DNA from: an uncultured Clostridia bacterium | GTDB taxonomy: Bacteria > Bacillota > Clostridia > TANB77 > CAG-508 | Length of the DNA: 64,000 nt | Assembly (NCBI GenBank): GCA_934167495.1 | Contig: CAKPKP010000005.1 | Coordinates: 30,677 to 94,676, forward strand | Direction: 5' to 3' | Shown: in pieces, positions 47,110-56,022 of the stretch | Numbering within the stretch: position 1 is the stretch's first letter | Layout of the letters: each line of letters begins with the position of its first letter | Program-made: the position numbers and the translations under genes | The notes under the pieces: model-generated | What the model was told of the DNA's origin: nothing | The model's database searches: none | What the model saw: the letters and a program-made list of their open reading frames with translations, nothing else

Positions 47110-47304
47110 TTATAAATTAAACACAGTTCTAACTGTAGCAAATAACGTACTTATTTCTTTTATAACAATAGTAAGTACTACAATTATTCCTGCTAAAGTT
47201 GTCATCATTGCTTGATCTTCTCTTCCTGCTCTTACTAATACCTGATGCAATACTGCAACCAAAATTCCTATTGCAGCTATTTTAAATAATAAATCTATAT
47301 CCAT
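47110..47304 (-). CDS. spoIIIAC: stage III sporulation protein AC
   Basis: A 64-residue, two-helix membrane protein (LLFKIAAIGILVAVLHQVL, then a GREDQAMMTTLAG loop), which is the usual size and pattern of SpoIIIAC. It lies between AB and AD in the standard order and starts after AAAGGAGGACATATGG-type signals. Confidence 0.92.
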   Translation of the reverse strand: MDIDLLFKIAAIGILVAVLHQVLVRAGREDQAMMTTLAGIIVVLTIVIKEISTLFATVRTVFNL

Positions 47305-47322
47305 ATGTCCTCCTTTACATTT

Positions 47323-47832
47323 CTAAATCAATATTATTGATATGGCAACTCCAGCTAATGTCCCTAAAGTTTTATAAAGTTTTTCATTTTTCACCTTTTC
47401 TTCTTCTGCTTTTGATATTTGTGTTTCTATAAATGTTTGCATAAGCTCTATTTCACTTATTTGCCCTTCTTTATCCGTTTTTCCTAATAAATTTCCTAGT
47501 GACTTTAATATATTTACATCTTCTGTTTTCATATTAGTTTCACTCTCTTCTAATGCCATACTCCAAGATTCAGTTGCACTTTTTATATTCATATGTTTAC
47601 TTGCATTTATAAAAATATTAGAAATATTGGTTTCTCCAAATTTAGATATCTCTTTAAAAATCTCTGGTATGGGTTCATATGTAAATTTTATTTTAGTTTT
47701 AAAAATATTTAATGCCTCTTGCATTTGTTTTAATTCGTCAACTCTATATTTATATTTTTTTGATTTAATATTTCCAAGCATTGAAGATATCACTATTATT
47801 AAAAATATTACAATTATCTTTATGTATATCAT
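47323..47832 (-). CDS. spoIIIAB: stage III sporulation protein AB
   Basis: The 169-residue protein has an N-terminal and a C-terminal membrane helix around a cytosolic helical domain (RVDELKQMQEALNIFKTKI, EGQISEIELMQTFIETQI). This is the SpoIIIAB layout, which is related to GspF-type platform proteins. It follows spoIIIAA by ten bases. Confidence 0.92.
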   Translation of the reverse strand: MIYIKIIVIFLIIVISSMLGNIKSKKYKYRVDELKQMQEALNIFKTKIKFTYEPIPEIFKEISKFGETNISNIFINASKHMNIKSATESWSMALEESETNMKTEDVNILKSLGNLLGKTDKEGQISEIELMQTFIETQISKAEEEKVKNEKLYKTLGTLAGVAISIILI

Positions 47833-47842
47833 TTGCTTCTCC

Positions 47843-48788
47843 TTATTTTTTATATTCTATATATTCAGCTAGTTTCTTATCTAGTGTGTAAACTTTTCCT
47901 ATTTCCCCCTTTTTCCAATAAACATCTAAAAAAATAAGTTTCTCTATTATATGAGAATTAACCAAATTTTTTATTATAGGATTTAAATAAATATCTTCAA
48001 ATTGTTTTCCATGAGCAGTAAAAATTCCTTTTACCCCAGAACATACTGCATAATTTATCGCTTCTATATCTTCTATACTTCCAATTTCATCTGCTACTAT
48101 AACATCTGGAGACATTGAGCGAATTAGCATTTTCATCCCAATCCACTTAGGAATATTATCCATTATGTCTGTTTTTATTCCTATTTCATTTTGCGGTACA
48201 CCTTTATACATAGCAGATATTTCTCCTCTTTCATCAACTACTGCTACATTTAATCCTTTAAATTTTATATCTTTTATTCCACTACTAATTTGTCTTATTA
48301 AATCTCTTAAAATAGTAGTTTTTCCATACCCTGGAGGTGATATTATTAAAGTATTGTATATTGAATTTTTTTCTTTATCTAAAACATATTCTATAATTTT
48401 ATTACTACTTCCTAATATTTGTTTTGCTATTCTAAAATTTAAACTATATATGTAATTTATATTTATAACCTTATTTTCTTCAACCACAGCACTTCCAGAT
48501 ATTCCGTACTCTATGTCCTCCTTTTATAGTTATATACCCACTAGTTATTTGATTTTGATACGAATAAATAGAATTTTCACATATTTTTTGTAATATTTCT
48601 AATACTTCATTTGTATTCACAATATATCTTAAAACTCTTTCATCTTTACTAAATTTCAATATAATATATTTGCTTGTCCTTATTCTTATTTCTTCTAAAT
48701 TTTCGAATAAATATTCTGTATTACCTAGAAAAAATTTCCTTATTTCTTCCTTTATTTGCTCTGGGAAATATAATAAAATGTCCTCCAT
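47843..48788 (-). CDS. spoIIIAA: stage III sporulation ATPase AA, needing a +1 frameshift
   Basis: SpoIIIAA is the secretion-type ATPase of the SpoIIIA complex. The start at 48788 follows AGGAGGTAAATAT. The zero frame gives 94 residues ending ITIKGGHRV, then an in-frame CGG followed eight codons later by a stop. Skipping the C of CGG (48506) joins it to GISGSAVVEENKV and the ATPase core: P-loop ISPPGYGKTTILRDL, then VVDERGEIS and DVIVADEIGS. The joined length of about 314 residues is normal. The zero frame and the second frame are both well conserved, so the gene looks whole apart from one extra base. It opens the operon AA-AB-AC-AD. Confidence 0.88.
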
Positions 48789-48876
48789 ATATTTACCTCC
48801 TATTATATATATATTCACCAGTTTCTTTATTAGAACATTTTTCTATTTACTTAATATATTTTTTCTTATTCCTCTA

Positions 48877-48905
48877 TTGACTATATTTCTTGTTACTAAT
48901 ATAAT
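48877..48905 (+). promoter_or_regulatory. promoter for the plus-strand membrane-protein gene
   Basis: TTGACT (48877-48882), 17 bases and TATAAT (48900-48905), about 50 bases before the start at 48959 and divergent from spoIIIAA. Confidence 0.7.
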
Positions 48906-48958
48906 AATAGCAGATAATTATTTTGAGATTAGCAAAAATGCTATATGGGGGTTATTTT

Positions 48959-49363
48959 ATGTATGATGAAAAAAAATTAAAGTTTTGGGCTATATGCCAA
49001 ATAATTAAAAAATGGTTTTTAATTTTACTATTTTCTATTGCAGGCACAGCTATTGGATTTCTTATAAGCGAATTCGTTGTAGATGTTTTAAATGAAATTG
49101 CAATGTATAGAGTTGCTTTTATAGCAGGTCTTACATTATTGGGATTTGTTATTGGTTTACTACTAACTTCAAATATAAACTCTAATATACAAGATGCATA
49201 CTGGAAAATTGAAGTTATGAAAAAACTTGATATTATCTCTCACAAACTAGAAAATTCTAAATGTAATGAATTAATTACTGTTGATCAAAAAAAAGTTACT
49301 CCTACTGTAGAATCACCTTCTGAAACACCAAAAGAAACAGATAATGAAAAAAAAGAACAATAG
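48959..49363 (+). CDS. hypothetical two-helix membrane protein
   Basis: The ATG at 48959 follows GGGGGTTATTTT, giving 134 residues. Two membrane helices (about 20-45 and 55-75) precede a cytosolic or external tail rich in Thr, Pro, Glu and Lys. No family is recognised. The last codons and the TAG stop lie inside repeat copy C, so the insertion or growth of the repeat may have set the present C terminus. Confidence 0.6.
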   Translation: MYDEKKLKFWAICQIIKKWFLILLFSIAGTAIGFLISEFVVDVLNEIAMYRVAFIAGLTLLGFVIGLLLTSNINSNIQDAYWKIEVMKKLDIISHKLENSKCNELITVDQKKVTPTVESPSETPKETDNEKKEQ

Positions 49364-49530
49364 TGGACATTAATAACTTTTGTACTTATTAAAACATTTT
49401 GAAGTCCGCGTCTTTGTTCGTGTGTGAAATTTGCAAAGCAAATTTCTGTACAAAATATTTATATTATAGGAAGTTCAGAGAACTTTCCTATAATATAACA
49501 ATAGTGAGCTAATGGGCTGATTAAACAATT
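49357..49530. repeat. hairpin repeat family, copy C plus a second fragment
   Basis: The core to about 49497 matches copy B closely (GTGGAC pairing with GTCCGC through a G-T pair, the GCAAATTTC palindrome, end hairpin TATTATAGGAAGTTC / GAACTTTCCTATAATA). It is followed by GTGAGCTAATGGGCTGATTA, which resembles the start of copy D. The remaining 49531-49595 shows nothing I can name. Confidence 0.82.
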
Positions 49531-49595
49531 GAAAAGCTATATAACATTAAACTTTAGCTTTCCAAAAATTTGTATATTTAATTTTATATAGCATA

Positions 49596-49634
49596 AAAGA
49601 AACGGTTAATAATTTTGTTATTAACCGTTTCTTT
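49596..49634 (-). terminator. terminator of the aspartokinase gene
   Basis: The perfect 17-bp stem AAAGAAACGGTTAATAA / TTATTAACCGTTTCTTT has a five-base loop, four bases past the stop codon. It is symmetrical, so it may also stop plus-strand transcription. Confidence 0.88.
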
Positions 49635-49638
49635 TTAA

Positions 49639-50850
49639 TTATTCCTTAAAAAATTTATCATGAATTGCTTTTAATGCTAAATCTGATTCATTTGCATTTA
49701 CCAGAACTGATATTTTAATTTCTGAGGTACTTATCATATGCATATTTATATTGTTTTCGTATAAAGCTTCAAACATATCAGCTGCGACTCCTGGTTTATT
49801 TGTTATTCCTACACCTACAATAGATATTTTTGAAAGTTTTTCACAATGAAGAATTTCTTTTGCATTTATTTCTTCTAAATGATTATTTAAAATTTCTAAA
49901 GTTCTATCTAAATCAGCTGTTTTTATAGTGAATGCTAAATCTTTTGTTATATGTTCACCAAAAGACTGAACTATTACATCAACATTTATATTGTTTTGTG
50001 CTAATAATTTAAATACTTTATATGTTCTTCCTATTTTATTTTCTATTCCAACTATTGTAATTCTAGAAACATTGTCATCCTTAGTTACTCCACTTATAAA
50101 TAAATCTTCTAATTGATTTAAATTAGTAACTAAAGTTCCTTTGCTTTTCTCTTCAAATGTTGATTTCACATAAATTGGTACATTATATTTTTGTCCTATT
50201 TCAACACATCTATTATGAAGCACTTTTGCTCCCATGCTAGCTAATTCTAGCATTTCATCATATGAGACCTTATCTAACTTTTTTACATTTTCAACAATTC
50301 TTGGATCCGCAGTATATACTCCATCTACATCTGTAAAAATATCACATCTTTCAGCTTTTAAACTTGCTGCTAAAGCAACCGCTGTTGTATCAGAACCACC
50401 TCTTCCTAAAGTCGTTATATCTTTATTTTCATTTATTCCTTGAAATCCTGCTACAACTACAATGTTACCTTCATCTAGATAATCTTCTATAGTTTTGTTA
50501 TTTATATACTGAATTCTACTATTTCCATGCTCTCCAACTGTTAATATTGGTATTTGCCATCCTGTAAGTGATACAGCTTTATAATTTAATTTATTAAGAG
50601 CAATACATAATTTTGATATAGTTATTTGCTCGCCTGTTGAAACTAAAACATCATGTTCTCTTTTATTTGGTCTGTCAGTTATTTCATTTTCTTCTGCTAT
50701 TAATCTATCTGTTGTTTTTCCTTGTGCTGAAACAACTACTACCACTTTATTTCCTTTATCATACTCTTCGATTATATGTTTACATACATTAAATAATTTT
50801 TCTGTATTTGCTACAGAGCTTCCTCCAAATTTTTGTACAATTATGCCCAT
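49639..50850 (-). CDS. lysC: aspartate kinase
   Basis: The 403-residue enzyme phosphorylates aspartate, the first step to lysine, threonine, methionine and diaminopimelate. The kinase domain shows IVQKFGGSSVANTEKL, FQGINENKDITTLGRGGSDT and [15 protein letters not shown]. Two ACT domains follow (around SRITIVGIENKIGR and ISIVGVGITNKPGV), so feedback control by an amino acid is expected. It stands alone between two repeat copies. Confidence 0.95.
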   Translation of the reverse strand: MGIIVQKFGGSSVANTEKLFNVCKHIIEEYDKGNKVVVVVSAQGKTTDRLIAEENEITDRPNKREHDVLVSTGEQITISKLCIALNKLNYKAVSLTGWQIPILTVGEHGNSRIQYINNKTIEDYLDEGNIVVVAGFQGINENKDITTLGRGGSDTTAVALAASLKAERCDIFTDVDGVYTADPRIVENVKKLDKVSYDEMLELASMGAKVLHNRCVEIGQKYNVPIYVKSTFEEKSKGTLVTNLNQLEDLFISGVTKDDNVSRITIVGIENKIGRTYKVFKLLAQNNINVDVIVQSFGEHITKDLAFTIKTADLDRTLEILNNHLEEINAKEILHCEKLSKISIVGVGITNKPGVAADMFEALYENNINMHMISTSEIKISVLVNANESDLALKAIHDKFFKE

Positions 50851-50990
50851 AGTTTTGGCACCTCTTTACTATATTGATGTTTAAAAATATTTAAGTTTAA
50901 ATATTTTATTTTAGTTTATTATATTATATTTTTTATTCAAAACATTTGTGATTATGCATTATTTTAAATAGTTAATTTTATATAACAATA

Positions 50991-51090
50991 GTGGGCTGAT
51001 TAAATTTTTCCATATTTTAAATTGTAGAATTCAGCCCACGTTTAATTGTTCGTGCGTGAAATTTGCATATAGCAAATTTCCTATTATAGA
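50991..51090. repeat. hairpin repeat family, copy D (diverged)
   Basis: The outer stem is GTGGGCTGA / TCAGCCCAC, unlike the GCGGAC / GTCCGC of copies B and C but still perfectly paired. GTTCGTGCGTGAAATTTGCA and the GCAAATTTC arm are conserved. The end hairpin is reduced to CCTATTATAG, seven bases from a terminator. The rest of 50851-50990 is AT-rich upstream sequence of lysC with nothing I can name. Confidence 0.75.
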
Positions 51091-51096
51091 AAAATA

Positions 51097-51118
51097 TCTG
51101 GCATAAGAGTATGCCAGA
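51097..51118 (-). terminator. terminator of the small Cys-rich peptide gene
   Basis: The perfect 9-bp stem TCTGGCATA / TATGCCAGA has a four-base loop, followed on the minus strand by TATTTTT. Confidence 0.8.
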
Positions 51119-51130
51119 CGTGTTTATTTT

Positions 51131-51229
51131 CTATCTATAGTTTGGACAAGTTCTTGATTCATAATAGCTTTGATCATCACAGTTATCTCTATTTGAACAT
51201 GTGTCACATCTTGAGAACATACGAATCAT
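51131..51229 (-). CDS. 32-residue cysteine-rich peptide
   Basis: An ATG at 51229 follows GGAGGTGTTGTAT, and the frame ends at 51131, just before a clear terminator. The peptide starts MIRMFSRCDTCSNRDNC and has four Cys (positions 8, 11, 17 and 28) with several Asp and Arg. A CxxC pair suggests metal or redox binding. There is no signal peptide. The good start, the terminator and its isolation between lysC and the protease gene support a real gene. No family is recognised. Confidence 0.6.
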   Translation of the reverse strand: MIRMFSRCDTCSNRDNCDDQSYYESRTCPNYR

Positions 51230-51286
51230 ATACAACACCTCCATTACATATATTTTACCAAATTATTTTTCTATAGTCAACTAAAA

Positions 51287-53701
51287 TTATTTAATATCTC
51301 TCATATTAATATTTTTCTTAATAACAAAAACTAAATTTCCAATAACAACTATTATAAAAATAACTATTCCTATTTTAGCTCCTGCCTTTGGAAGGTTTCT
51401 AGAGCTTAATGTATTATCTTCATTTTTCTCTACCTTTATTTCATCTTCGATTTTAATTTGAATATCATTATTAGAGTTTGGATTATTTGTAGGTGTTGGT
51501 GTTGCATTAGGAGATGGTGTAGGAGTTGGTGTTGCAGATGGCTTATTATTTCCATTAGAAACAACATTTATTAATATTGCATCCATAATCTCCTCATCAT
51601 TATATGCAATTATTGTTACTGTTCCTTCGCCTACAGCTTCTACTACACCATTTTCACTAACTTTTGCTATTTTTTCTTCACTAGTTTTCCAATTTACTTT
51701 TTTATTTGTTGCATTTACTGGAGCTAAAGTAACACTTAATGATAATTTATCCCCTACTTTTATTGTATTATTTGTAATAGAATTTATTGTTATCTTTGTA
51801 AGTTTTATATCAGATTTTTCTTCATTTACTATTATTTCTATACTATCACTTTTTCCACTAGCCATATTAGTTGCTGTTATTGTTGCTTTACCTGAAGAAA
51901 TAGCTTTTATTTTTCCATTATTAACAGTTATAATCTTGCTGTCTGAACTTTCCCAAGTAATTTCTTTATTTGTTGTATTTTCAGGTGTTACTACTGCTGT
52001 TAATACTAATTCATCATTTACATTCATTTCAATTTTTTGATTTGAATTAATTGAAACATTTGTAGCTTTTATTTCTTTGTTTTCTTCTTCATATTCAGTA
52101 AAGGCTTTTATGCAAAAATTAGTATCTTTAAATAATAAATTTATATCATACCAATTGTTTCCATCTAGTGATAAAAAGCTTTCACCAAAATTACTTTTTG
52201 CTGTATTCCAATAATTTGAACCTTTTCCGTTTGACTTATAATTTAACTCCATTGGAATTGTTACTCCATCAGAAGAATATTTTAAACCTATTGCAAATTT
52301 ATTTCCTGTAATTTCTATTGGTGTTTTTAATTTATATGTATGATATCCAGCAGAAACAGCACCCAAATCTTCTACTAATTCACTTTTTGCTATATCATCA
52401 TCTTTACTATTTATATATAATTTTATATTTGTTGTTTTATTTGTTACAAAGCTTATTTCTGTTATGTTTTCTTTTAAATTACTTGCTTTTTTATCAAATA
52501 CATTTGCAATAAATAAATCAGACATCGTTGAATTATACATATATGAATATCCTAAATAATCATGTTGATAAATATTGTCATATTCTACATCTGATGTTTT
52601 AACTATTCCACACAAAGAATATTCAATTAAAAAATCATCATAAGATATATAATAGTATCCTTGATTATATTTATCTTCACCATAAGAATTTAAAACAATA
52701 TATGCACCATTGTTTTTTGGCATATAATCTGAAGCAAAATTTTCTCTTGAATAATTATCATCCCATCCAACTATTGTTACTGCATGATCTGGTATAGCAT
52801 TAGTATCATTACAATAGTATGAATATTCTGCTTCTCCATTTCTAACTTTATCTATATTAAAATATTTAATAGCATCAACTTGTCCTGCATATGTATAAGC
52901 TGTTATTGCACCATTTTGAATTATATGATCTTTGATTTTCTCTCTAATAGCTTTTATATCATCTTCATTGTAATATACTTTATTTGAACTTATTTCACCA
53001 TTTGTATATAAAACATTTCCATTTGATTCATATTCCTTTAATACAGTTGGAAAAATTAAATATTCATCAATTTTTGTAATTACATTTTTATTTTGAATTT
53101 CTGAAAGTGTTACTTTCTCTTCTTCATCTTTAAAAGGCATATCAGATTCTAGAACAGGTCCTTTTCCACTAGTACAATACCCCATTGCTATCATACTATT
53201 TCCACCTGATTTTAATTCTCTATCATATGTATTTGTATTTGTGCCATCTAAAAATGTTTTAGTACTAGCATAATCTATATGTCTAGGTGAAAGCTCTGGT
53301 GATTTTTGATTAGTATTTTTTTGAATATTACTTTCAATTATACTTGTTGTAGAAAAAGCCCAACATTCCATTGTATTTTTTTGATCTTTAACTTTCAAAT
53401 TGTTTATAACATATTTATCTGCATATGATGCTTTTAAATTTGCAAAAAATAAATTTATGCTTTTAGAATTTAATTTTGTTTCTCTTTCATATGGTACAGA
53501 AAATTGTATTGGTTCTAAAAAATTTTCTTTTTCTTCTTCTAATAATTTACTCCAATTTTCATATACAACATTAGGTTCTGTTTGAAGATTACCTATCTTT
53601 TCTATCTCTTCATTTGCTCTTACTTGACTTGTTAATAGAATACTAAATACAATAAATACAGAAAATGTTATACTTAAAAATCTACATCTTTTATTTCTCA
53701 T
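51287..53701 (-). CDS. secreted papain-like (C1A) cysteine protease with Big2 domains
   Basis: The 804-residue protein starts with a signal peptide (to about residue 29). The C1 peptidase domain carries the catalytic Cys113 in TMECWAFSTTS, the His in DHAVTIVGWDDN and the Asn in VLNSYGED. A lectin-like domain probably follows (about 380-530). Two Big2 immunoglobulin-like domains come next (about 545-710), each with the VNEELxLTAxVxPxNxTNK pattern. A Thr/Pro/Asn stalk leads to LPKAG, a membrane helix and the tail NMRDIK. It should be displayed on the cell surface and degrade external or wall proteins. Confidence 0.88.
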   Translation of the reverse strand: MRNKRCRFLSITFSVFIVFSILLTSQVRANEEIEKIGNLQTEPNVVYENWSKLLEEEKENFLEPIQFSVPYERETKLNSKSINLFFANLKASYADKYVINNLKVKDQKNTMECWAFSTTSIIESNIQKNTNQKSPELSPRHIDYASTKTFLDGTNTNTYDRELKSGGNSMIAMGYCTSGKGPVLESDMPFKDEEEKVTLSEIQNKNVITKIDEYLIFPTVLKEYESNGNVLYTNGEISSNKVYYNEDDIKAIREKIKDHIIQNGAITAYTYAGQVDAIKYFNIDKVRNGEAEYSYYCNDTNAIPDHAVTIVGWDDNYSRENFASDYMPKNNGAYIVLNSYGEDKYNQGYYYISYDDFLIEYSLCGIVKTSDVEYDNIYQHDYLGYSYMYNSTMSDLFIANVFDKKASNLKENITEISFVTNKTTNIKLYINSKDDDIAKSELVEDLGAVSAGYHTYKLKTPIEITGNKFAIGLKYSSDGVTIPMELNYKSNGKGSNYWNTAKSNFGESFLSLDGNNWYDINLLFKDTNFCIKAFTEYEEENKEIKATNVSINSNQKIEMNVNDELVLTAVVTPENTTNKEITWESSDSKIITVNNGKIKAISSGKATITATNMASGKSDSIEIIVNEEKSDIKLTKITINSITNNTIKVGDKLSLSVTLAPVNATNKKVNWKTSEEKIAKVSENGVVEAVGEGTVTIIAYNDEEIMDAILINVVSNGNNKPSATPTPTPSPNATPTPTNNPNSNNDIQIKIEDEIKVEKNEDNTLSSRNLPKAGAKIGIVIFIIVVIGNLVFVIKKNINMRDIK

Positions 53702-53774
53702 TTGCTTTCCCTTTCAAATTTATATTTTTATCCAAATATATTTTAACTTTATTTATATGTTAAATCAATAAATA

Positions 53775-54897
53775 TTACAAATTTGTATTATTTTTTTTAG
53801 CTAATAATTTTAAATATTCTTTTATAAAATCATTAATATTTCCATTCATTACACTTTCGGTATTTCCTACTTCATAATTAGTTCTATGGTCTTTAACCAT
53901 ACTATATGGATGAAATACATATGAACGAATTTGGCTTCCCCAAGCAATATCTCTTTTGTCTCCCTTTAAATCTTCAATTCTTTCTTTATTTTCTTTTTCT
54001 TTTAAATCTAACAATTTTGACATAAGCATCTTCATTGCTGTTTCTCTATTTTGTATTTGTGATCTTTCAGATTGACAACTTACAACAATATTTGTTGGAA
54101 TATGTGTAATTCTAACTGCTGACTCTGTTTTATTTATATGTTGTCCTCCTGCACCAGATGCCCTGTATGTATCTATTCTTAAATCTTCTGGATTAATATT
54201 AATTTGAATATCATCTGTTATTTCCGGTAAAACTTCTAAAGATGCAAACGAAGTATGTCTTCTTCCACCAGCATCAAATGGTGATATTCTAACTAATCTA
54301 TGAACTCCCATTTCGCATTTTAAATATCCGTATGCATTCTCTCCTGAAACTAAAGCTGTTACACTTTTTATTCCAGCTTCTTCCCCTTCAAGATAATCTA
54401 ATTCTTTAATAGAAAAACCATTTTGAATAGCCCATTTTGTATACATTCTATATAACATCTCAGCCCAATCTTGTGATTCAGTGCCACCTGCTCCAGGATG
54501 TAATGTAATTATAGCATTATTTTTATCATATTTTCCTGTTAAAAGTGTCTCAAGTTCCAAATCGTCTATTACTTTTTCTAGTTTATCAGTATTCTTTATA
54601 ACTTCTCTTGCCATTTCTTCATCTAAATCTTCAAGTAATAATTGATTTAAATCCATCAAATTATTTAACTCTGATTGAATATTCTTAAACTTCTCAACTT
54701 TATTTTGCAAAGATTTTAATTTTGATAATATTTTACTTGAATTTTGAGTATCATTCCAAAAAGTAGTATCTTCCATTTTAGATTGCAATTCTTTTATTTG
54801 ATTTTCAGTACCAGGAATGTCAAAGAGACTCACCTATACTTTCAAATTTAGATTTTAGAGAATTTATTTTTATTTTATTTTCTTCTAATTCTATCAT
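53775..54897 (-). CDS. prfB: peptide chain release factor 2 with programmed +1 frameshift
   Basis: RF2 reads UAA and UGA. The zero frame starts at 54897 (MIELEENKIKIN) and meets TGA at 54820-54822 in the context AGGTGAGTCTCTTTGAC, the classical RF2 frameshift site with its internal Shine-Dalgarno. Shifting gives LDIPGTENQIKEL and the rest. The GGQ motif is in RASGAGGQHINKTES. Total length is about 373 residues, which is normal. RF2 level is thus self-regulated by UGA reading. Translation of the downstream frame alone would start artificially. Confidence 0.97.
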
Positions 54898-54918
54898 TTA
54901 TATCATCTCCTTATACAA

Positions 54919-54953
54919 AAATTGAGAACTAAGTATCTCTTGGTTCTCAATTT
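54919..54953 (-). terminator. terminator of gmk
   Basis: AAATTGAGAAC / GTTCTCAATTT stem, followed by TTTGTAT on the minus strand. A second hairpin, ATATTTTAGAA / TTCTAAAATAT, lies between it and the gmk stop. Confidence 0.7.
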
Positions 54954-54994
54954 AACATTTATATTTTAGAAAAATTCTAAAATATAGAATTTTC

Positions 54995-55564
54995 TTATTT
55001 TTTTTCTAATCTACATTCATTTTCTATGATTGACATAATTATTTGTACAGTTTTTTCTAAATCATTATTTTTTAGAACATAGTCATACATACCTATTTTA
55101 GATTCTTCATAATCAAATCTGTTTAATCTTAATTCTATTTCTTTAACACTAGGCTTGTCTATTCTATTTTCTAATCTTTTACGTAATTCCTCTTTTGGAA
55201 CTCTTAAAAATATAGTTACAATTTTAGTATCATTTTTTAATAACTCTACTAAAGCTTCTGTACCATTTACTTCTATATCTTTTACAATTATTTTTCCACT
55301 ATTTATCTTTTCATTTAATAGTTTTCTTGAAGTTCCATAATAATGATTATGATGTAATGAATATTCATATAATTCGCCATTTTTTATCATTTCTTCAAAT
55401 TCTTCTTGTGTTACAAAATTATAAGTTTGTCCAGCTACATCTCCTTCTCTCATAGGTCTATCTGTATAAGATGGAAGTGTATCTACATTATTCATACGTT
55501 TCATTAGTTCTTTTTTTATTGTATCTTTTCCTGCTCCTGCTACTCCAGATAATATTATTAACAT
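54995..55564 (-). CDS. gmk: guanylate kinase
   Basis: The 189-residue enzyme phosphorylates GMP to GDP. It shows a P-loop in LSGVAGAGKDTIKKEL, slightly altered from the usual GPSGxGKxT, and PSYTDRPMREGDVAGQTYNF for GMP binding. It overlaps the end of rpoZ by seven bases, within the yicC-remA-rpoZ-gmk run. Confidence 0.92.
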   Translation of the reverse strand: MLIILSGVAGAGKDTIKKELMKRMNNVDTLPSYTDRPMREGDVAGQTYNFVTQEEFEEMIKNGELYEYSLHHNHYYGTSRKLLNEKINSGKIIVKDIEVNGTEALVELLKNDTKIVTIFLRVPKEELRKRLENRIDKPSVKEIELRLNRFDYEESKIGMYDYVLKNNDLEKTVQIIMSIIENECRLEKK

Positions 55565-55749
55565 ACTATTTTCACCTTTCCTTCTGCAATTTCATTTGCA
55601 GCTAATGTTACAGGTGATTTTTCTTTTACTGATGTATATACTTTTGCTCCATTTGCTATTTCTCTAGCTCTTTTAGATGTTACTATAACTAATTTGTATC
55701 TATCACCTACTATTTTTAATAAATCTGTAACTGTTGGTTTTACCATCAT
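55558..55749 (-). CDS. rpoZ: RNA polymerase omega subunit
   Basis: From the ATG at 55749, correctly spaced from GGGGG, the product is 63 residues. VGDRYKLVIVTSKRAREIANGA is the core helix pair of omega (shown in part), and LAANEIAEGKV is the conserved end. It stabilises the RNA polymerase core. Here it comes before gmk; the usual Firmicute order is gmk then rpoZ. Confidence 0.93.
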   Translation of the reverse strand: MMVKPTVTDLLKIVGDRYKLVIVTSKRAREIANGAKVYTSVKEKSPVTLAANEIAEGKVKIVC

Positions 55750-55753
55750 TTTT

Positions 55754-56011
55754 TCATTCCCCCTTTTCATCTATTTCTTCACTCTGAGCTCTACCAGCTA
55801 CTGTTTCTGGTTGAACTGCAGATAATATTACATGGCCAGAATCCATTATAATAACAGATCTAGTTCTTCTTCCATATGTTGCATCTATTGCCATTTTAGC
55901 ATCTTTTGCTTCTTGAACTATTCTTTTAATTGGTGCAGATTCAGGACTAACTATTGTTATAATCCTGCTTGCCGAAACTATATTTCCAAATCCAATATTT
56001 ATTAATTGCAT
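55754..56011 (-). CDS. remA: RemA/DUF370 regulatory protein
   Basis: The 85-residue DNA-binding protein matches Rem[21 protein letters not shown], then [12 protein letters not shown] and [18 protein letters not shown]. In Bacillus it controls matrix and osmoprotection genes. It lies between yicC and rpoZ as expected. Confidence 0.95.
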   Translation of the reverse strand: MQLINIGFGNIVSASRIITIVSPESAPIKRIVQEAKDAKMAIDATYGRRTRSVIIMDSGHVILSAVQPETVAGRAQSEEIDEKGE

Positions 56012-56022
56012 TTACATTCCTC

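Noticed and set aside
36673..51090. CRISPR array
   Set aside because: The repeats are few, kilobases apart and internally palindromic, without regular spacers or cas genes.
53775..54897. prfB frameshift as part of the CGG phenomenon
   Set aside because: It is the classical CTT TGA C autoregulatory site and contains no CGG.
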